Assembly (NCBI GenBank): GCA_964615095.1
Contig: CAZTPX010000028.1
Coordinates: 12,106 to 76,105 of the forward strand
Length of the DNA: 64,000 bases
Reading direction: 5' to 3'
Origin: JANXQG01 sp964615095
Lineage (GTDB): Bacteria; Planctomycetota; Planctomycetia; Pirellulales; Thermoguttaceae
In this document: positions 61,953 to 64,000 of the stretch, piece by piece
Layout of the letters: every line of letters begins with the position of its first letter
How positions within the stretch are numbered: the first letter of the stretch is position 1
Notes under the pieces: generated by a model
What the model was told of the DNA's origin: nothing
The model's input: only the letters and a program-made list of their open reading frames with translations
Database searches by the model: none
Position numbers and translations under genes: made by a program

Positions 61953-63122
61953 TCACGGTCGCAAGCAGCGACTGGCAACCCCTCGTATTTTCACGTTAGG
62001 GTGTCCCTCGGCAATCTTCCGAAGGCCGTCAGTATCTCCAATGTCGTGCAGCGTTACTATCGTCGATATTTGGAGCTTCGAGTCACGAGCAGACCAAACG
62101 ACCTGACGTACTTCCTCTCGAAGGGTCGAATCAGGCCGCATAGAAAGGACGAACAGGGCACCATCGACGACCTTCTCATCGGTCGACGCCAGCGCTCGCT
62201 TCAGGTACGGCCGCCTATCTTCTCGTCCGTATTTCGTGATCGCCCATTCTGCACAGGTTCGAACCGCATCATTACCGTCGCCGAGAAGATCGATCAGGAC
62301 AGGCAGGGCATCTGCGGCGGGCTGTCTCGTTAACGCGGCTATCTGTTGACACTTGGGATTCGACCTGAGTTCAGCCAGGAAGTCAGCCGGGAGGAAGCCT
62401 GTTGCCTGGAACTCTTCCAGGAGCCGCAGGGTCTCGTAATCGCGATGCAGAATGGGGGCGATTGCGATCGCGTTGATCGCGACATGGGCTACGATTAGCG
62501 GCAGGAGGCTTTTGAAGGTGATCCGCCAGGCACCGAGGATAAGGGCGTAGAAAAAGGCCGCTGTCGGCAGCAAGAGGGTGACCGAAAAGACGAGATGGAC
62601 AAGGGCGAAAATGAGGGCATGAATTGGCAAGGCTAGCGCCCAATGCATGAGTTTCCTCAACTGATCAAGTACGTAACCTCGCCAGAAGATTTCCTCGGAG
62701 ATAGGAATGACTAGAGCGAGAAGGAACCCATTGATCGCGATGCTCAGACGCGAGAAACTTGCAAAAGTCGGTACGTAGAACGGCTGGTGTGACCAAAGGC
62801 TGACGTATTTCGACATCACTGCTGCAAGGCCGCCCGCTACAAACAGCAGGAAAGTCAAGACGAGCATTCCGAGCCACTGCAACCAGCCACAGGGGAGCCA
62901 TTGCCTGTTAAAGCTGGCGGCGTCTGGAGCCAGCTTCATCAGTACAAACGGCAGGAAGGTCATTACGCCGAACTTGAGGAGAAGGCAGGGGTAAAGCAAG
63001 TTCCCCAGGCCAGTGAACATGAGCAACGGAAACGATAGAAGTTGAGCTAGAAGCACAGCGGCGACGAGAATGCCAAGCGTAGGTGCGCTGTCTCTTATGC
63101 CCAACATTAAACGGCTGCGCAT
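61953..63122 (-). CDS. CPBP-family intramembrane protease with HEAT repeats
   Basis: 389 residues from the ATG at 63122 (GAGGAAC upstream; the frame to 63182 is an extension). About eight membrane helices precede a soluble tail. The CPBP/Abi motifs are ISEEIFWRGYVL (Glu143-Glu144, Arg148), FALVHL (His175) and IVAHVAINA (His213), so the catalytic set is complete. From about residue 245 onward HEAT-like repeats follow (DALPVLIDLLGDGNDAVRTC, DGALFVLSMRPDSTLREEVR). CPBP proteases process prenylated or membrane-anchored substrates; the HEAT tail may recruit the substrate. It stands alone, flanked by repeats. Confidence 0.85.
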   Translation of the reverse strand: MRSRLMLGIRDSAPTLGILVAAVLLAQLLSFPLLMFTGLGNLLYPCLLLKFGVMTFLPFVLMKLAPDAASFNRQWLPCGWLQWLGMLVLTFLLFVAGGLAAVMSKYVSLWSHQPFYVPTFASFSRLSIAINGFLLALVIPISEEIFWRGYVLDQLRKLMHWALALPIHALIFALVHLVFSVTLLLPTAAFFYALILGAWRITFKSLLPLIVAHVAINAIAIAPILHRDYETLRLLEEFQATGFLPADFLAELRSNPKCQQIAALTRQPAADALPVLIDLLGDGNDAVRTCAEWAITKYGREDRRPYLKRALASTDEKVVDGALFVLSMRPDSTLREEVRQVVWSARDSKLQISTIVTLHDIGDTDGLRKIAEGHPNVKIRGVASRCLRP

Positions 63123-63221
63123 TATTCGTTCCTCATCTTCTTTCAGCCGATCGATTATCGGCCTCGGCGAGCGGAGCCGCAAGTAGGGAAGTCGTGAACG
63201 AGCATCTGAAGACCAATTCGG

Positions 63222-63450
63222 CTACAAGGCAACGGCAGCGCGGCGTGCAACTCCTTTCCGTCCTGGTCGGGCCTGGGCCTCACCGGATTCTTCTTCCCAC
63301 TGCTCCAGCCGATGATCGGGATGTTCGGCGACCCAACGATCCGGCAACAGGGCTTCCAGAGCAGCCGTGTCGCCAGAGGCGATGGCTGCGATCCGACGTA
63401 GCACGTCGGTCAAGTAGGGCCAAACGTCAACGCAGTTCCGCCAGGCGACC
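63222..63450 (-). pseudogene. IS66-type transposase C-terminal stub
   Basis: The frame contains AVAWRNCVDVWPYLTDVLRR, then ALEALLPDRWVAEHPDHRLE, the usual end of IS66-family transposases (N-P-x-x-Y-L-x-D-V-L ... L-L-P-x-x-W). The upstream part of the open frame to 63734 is repeat-derived. No terminal inverted repeats were identified. It is a degraded insertion-sequence remnant. Confidence 0.7.
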
Positions 63451-63610
63451 GCCGTTGCCCTGCTCGCCCCCGTTGCCCTATGCGCGTCCCAGAACCTCGG
63501 CCCAGCCTGCACGGACCTGGTGGGGGCAGAGGGAAAGGGGTCGCGCATGGGGCTGGGGCCGCCGCAAAGATGGAACCGGCAGCGCGTGGCGGCCGGGTTC
63601 GCCCCCTTGC

Positions 63611-63636
63611 GTTTCAGTGTTGTGACGGGCACGATG
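63611..63636. repeat. Conserved box of the replicon-like units, unit 3
   Basis: GTTTCAGTGTTGTGACGGGC, then ACGATG, an imperfect copy of the box at 54493 and 57997. It lies right at the edge of the TGAGACA cluster. Confidence 0.55.
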
Positions 63637-63641
63637 CCGCT

Positions 63642-63937
63642 TGTCTCATTTCTGCGGACGGCCGGGCGGGCCTGTGAGACAGCAAAAATGGCATTTTTCG
63701 GCCAAAAAACGGCCTTCGGCCCGTCTTGTCTCACTGTCTCGTCTCATTCGGTGAATAGAGATACGTATAGATGCACACAATTACGGGGGCGGGGGAGAAC
63801 AACGCTCCTATACGTATATATTCTTAATGAGACAAATGAGACAATGAGACAGAGAGGCAATTTTACCCGTTTTCCCCGTGTTTTCGGCCCCTCCCGTTGT
63901 CTCATTCGCTGTCTCAGTCGCCCAGTTCAGTGAGACA
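63642..63937. repeat. TGAGACA repeat cluster with central palindrome, unit 3
   Basis: The word TGAGACA or TGTCTCA occurs at least ten times in direct and inverted orientation, for example ATGAGACAAATGAGACAATG around 63828-63850 and TGTCTCATTCGCTGTCTCAG around 63899-63917. An ATACGTATAG / CTATACGTAT inverted pair lies between them (63770-63820). By analogy with units 1 and 2, a helicase gene on the minus strand would be expected just beyond the right edge of the window. Confidence 0.75.
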
Positions 63938-64000
63938 ACCAGCCCTGTCGGCGGCGGTCAGGAATTGAGCCATTCCGGCGGGCAGAGTTGAGCCACCGAA

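Noticed and set aside
63451..63734. N-terminal part of the 170-residue frame as transposase
   Set aside because: Only the part below about 63450 resembles IS66; the rest is derived from the dispersed GC-rich repeat.

Overview
The window reads as one contiguous stretch of a high-GC planctomycete chromosome, most like the Pirellulales or Gemmatales. Supporting signs are five exported genes or relics ending in PEP-CTERM sorting signals, an N-terminal LEPR-type export motif on a giant secreted protein, a serine/threonine kinase fused to a sulfatase-modifying-factor fold beside an ECF sigma relic, many long secreted proteins of unknown function, and large GC-rich spacers. No rRNA, complete tRNA or CRISPR array was seen.

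Layout. 1-9.5 kb is ordinary chromosome: the 3' end of enolase, small membrane proteins, a secreted alpha/beta hydrolase-like protein that has lost its nucleophile, a secreted unknown, a deoxyribosyltransferase-like enzyme and a GH2-like glycosidase. 10.3-18.3 kb (copy A) and 43.4-51.7 kb (copy B) are two diverged copies, in the same orientation, of an island of about 8 kb. Each begins with a hairpin, a tRNA-like 3' half and a TGCAT iteron cluster. Each continues with a plus-strand operon (complete in B; in A replaced by a CAP-domain gene and two gene stubs), an intrinsic terminator, a large minus-strand PEP-CTERM autotransporter-repeat protein with a strong promoter and a long leader, and then one or two smaller PEP-CTERM genes. 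18.9-37.7 kb between the copies is chromosomal and accessory: secreted proteins, a STAS protein, HEAT- and LRR-type membrane proteins, the kinase, a calpain-like secreted protease, a GNAT/YoaP protein and a GH101-like glycosidase. 37.8-43 kb is a defence island with a MmeI-like restriction-modification enzyme and a PD-(D/E)xK protein; a collapsed scar of a related locus lies at 44.8 kb.

52-64 kb is a graveyard of small replicon-like units. Each has, in the same polarity, a RecA-fold RepA-like helicase gene (one intact with its MerR-type HTH gene, one lacking its N-terminal half, one presumed just beyond the right edge), then a cluster of short repeated words unique to that unit, hairpins, and a conserved box (TTCGGAGTTGTGGCGG). 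Interspersed are genes of unknown function, a CPBP-protease/HEAT protein and an IS66 transposase stub.

How the parts work together, as far as can be inferred: the PEP-CTERM genes share promoter, leader and tail sequences and probably form a co-regulated set of exported matrix or surface proteins. The island has been duplicated and partly overwritten. The right end is a hot spot for replicon-like elements carrying private iterons. All functions are read from sequence motifs only; no search or alignment program was run.
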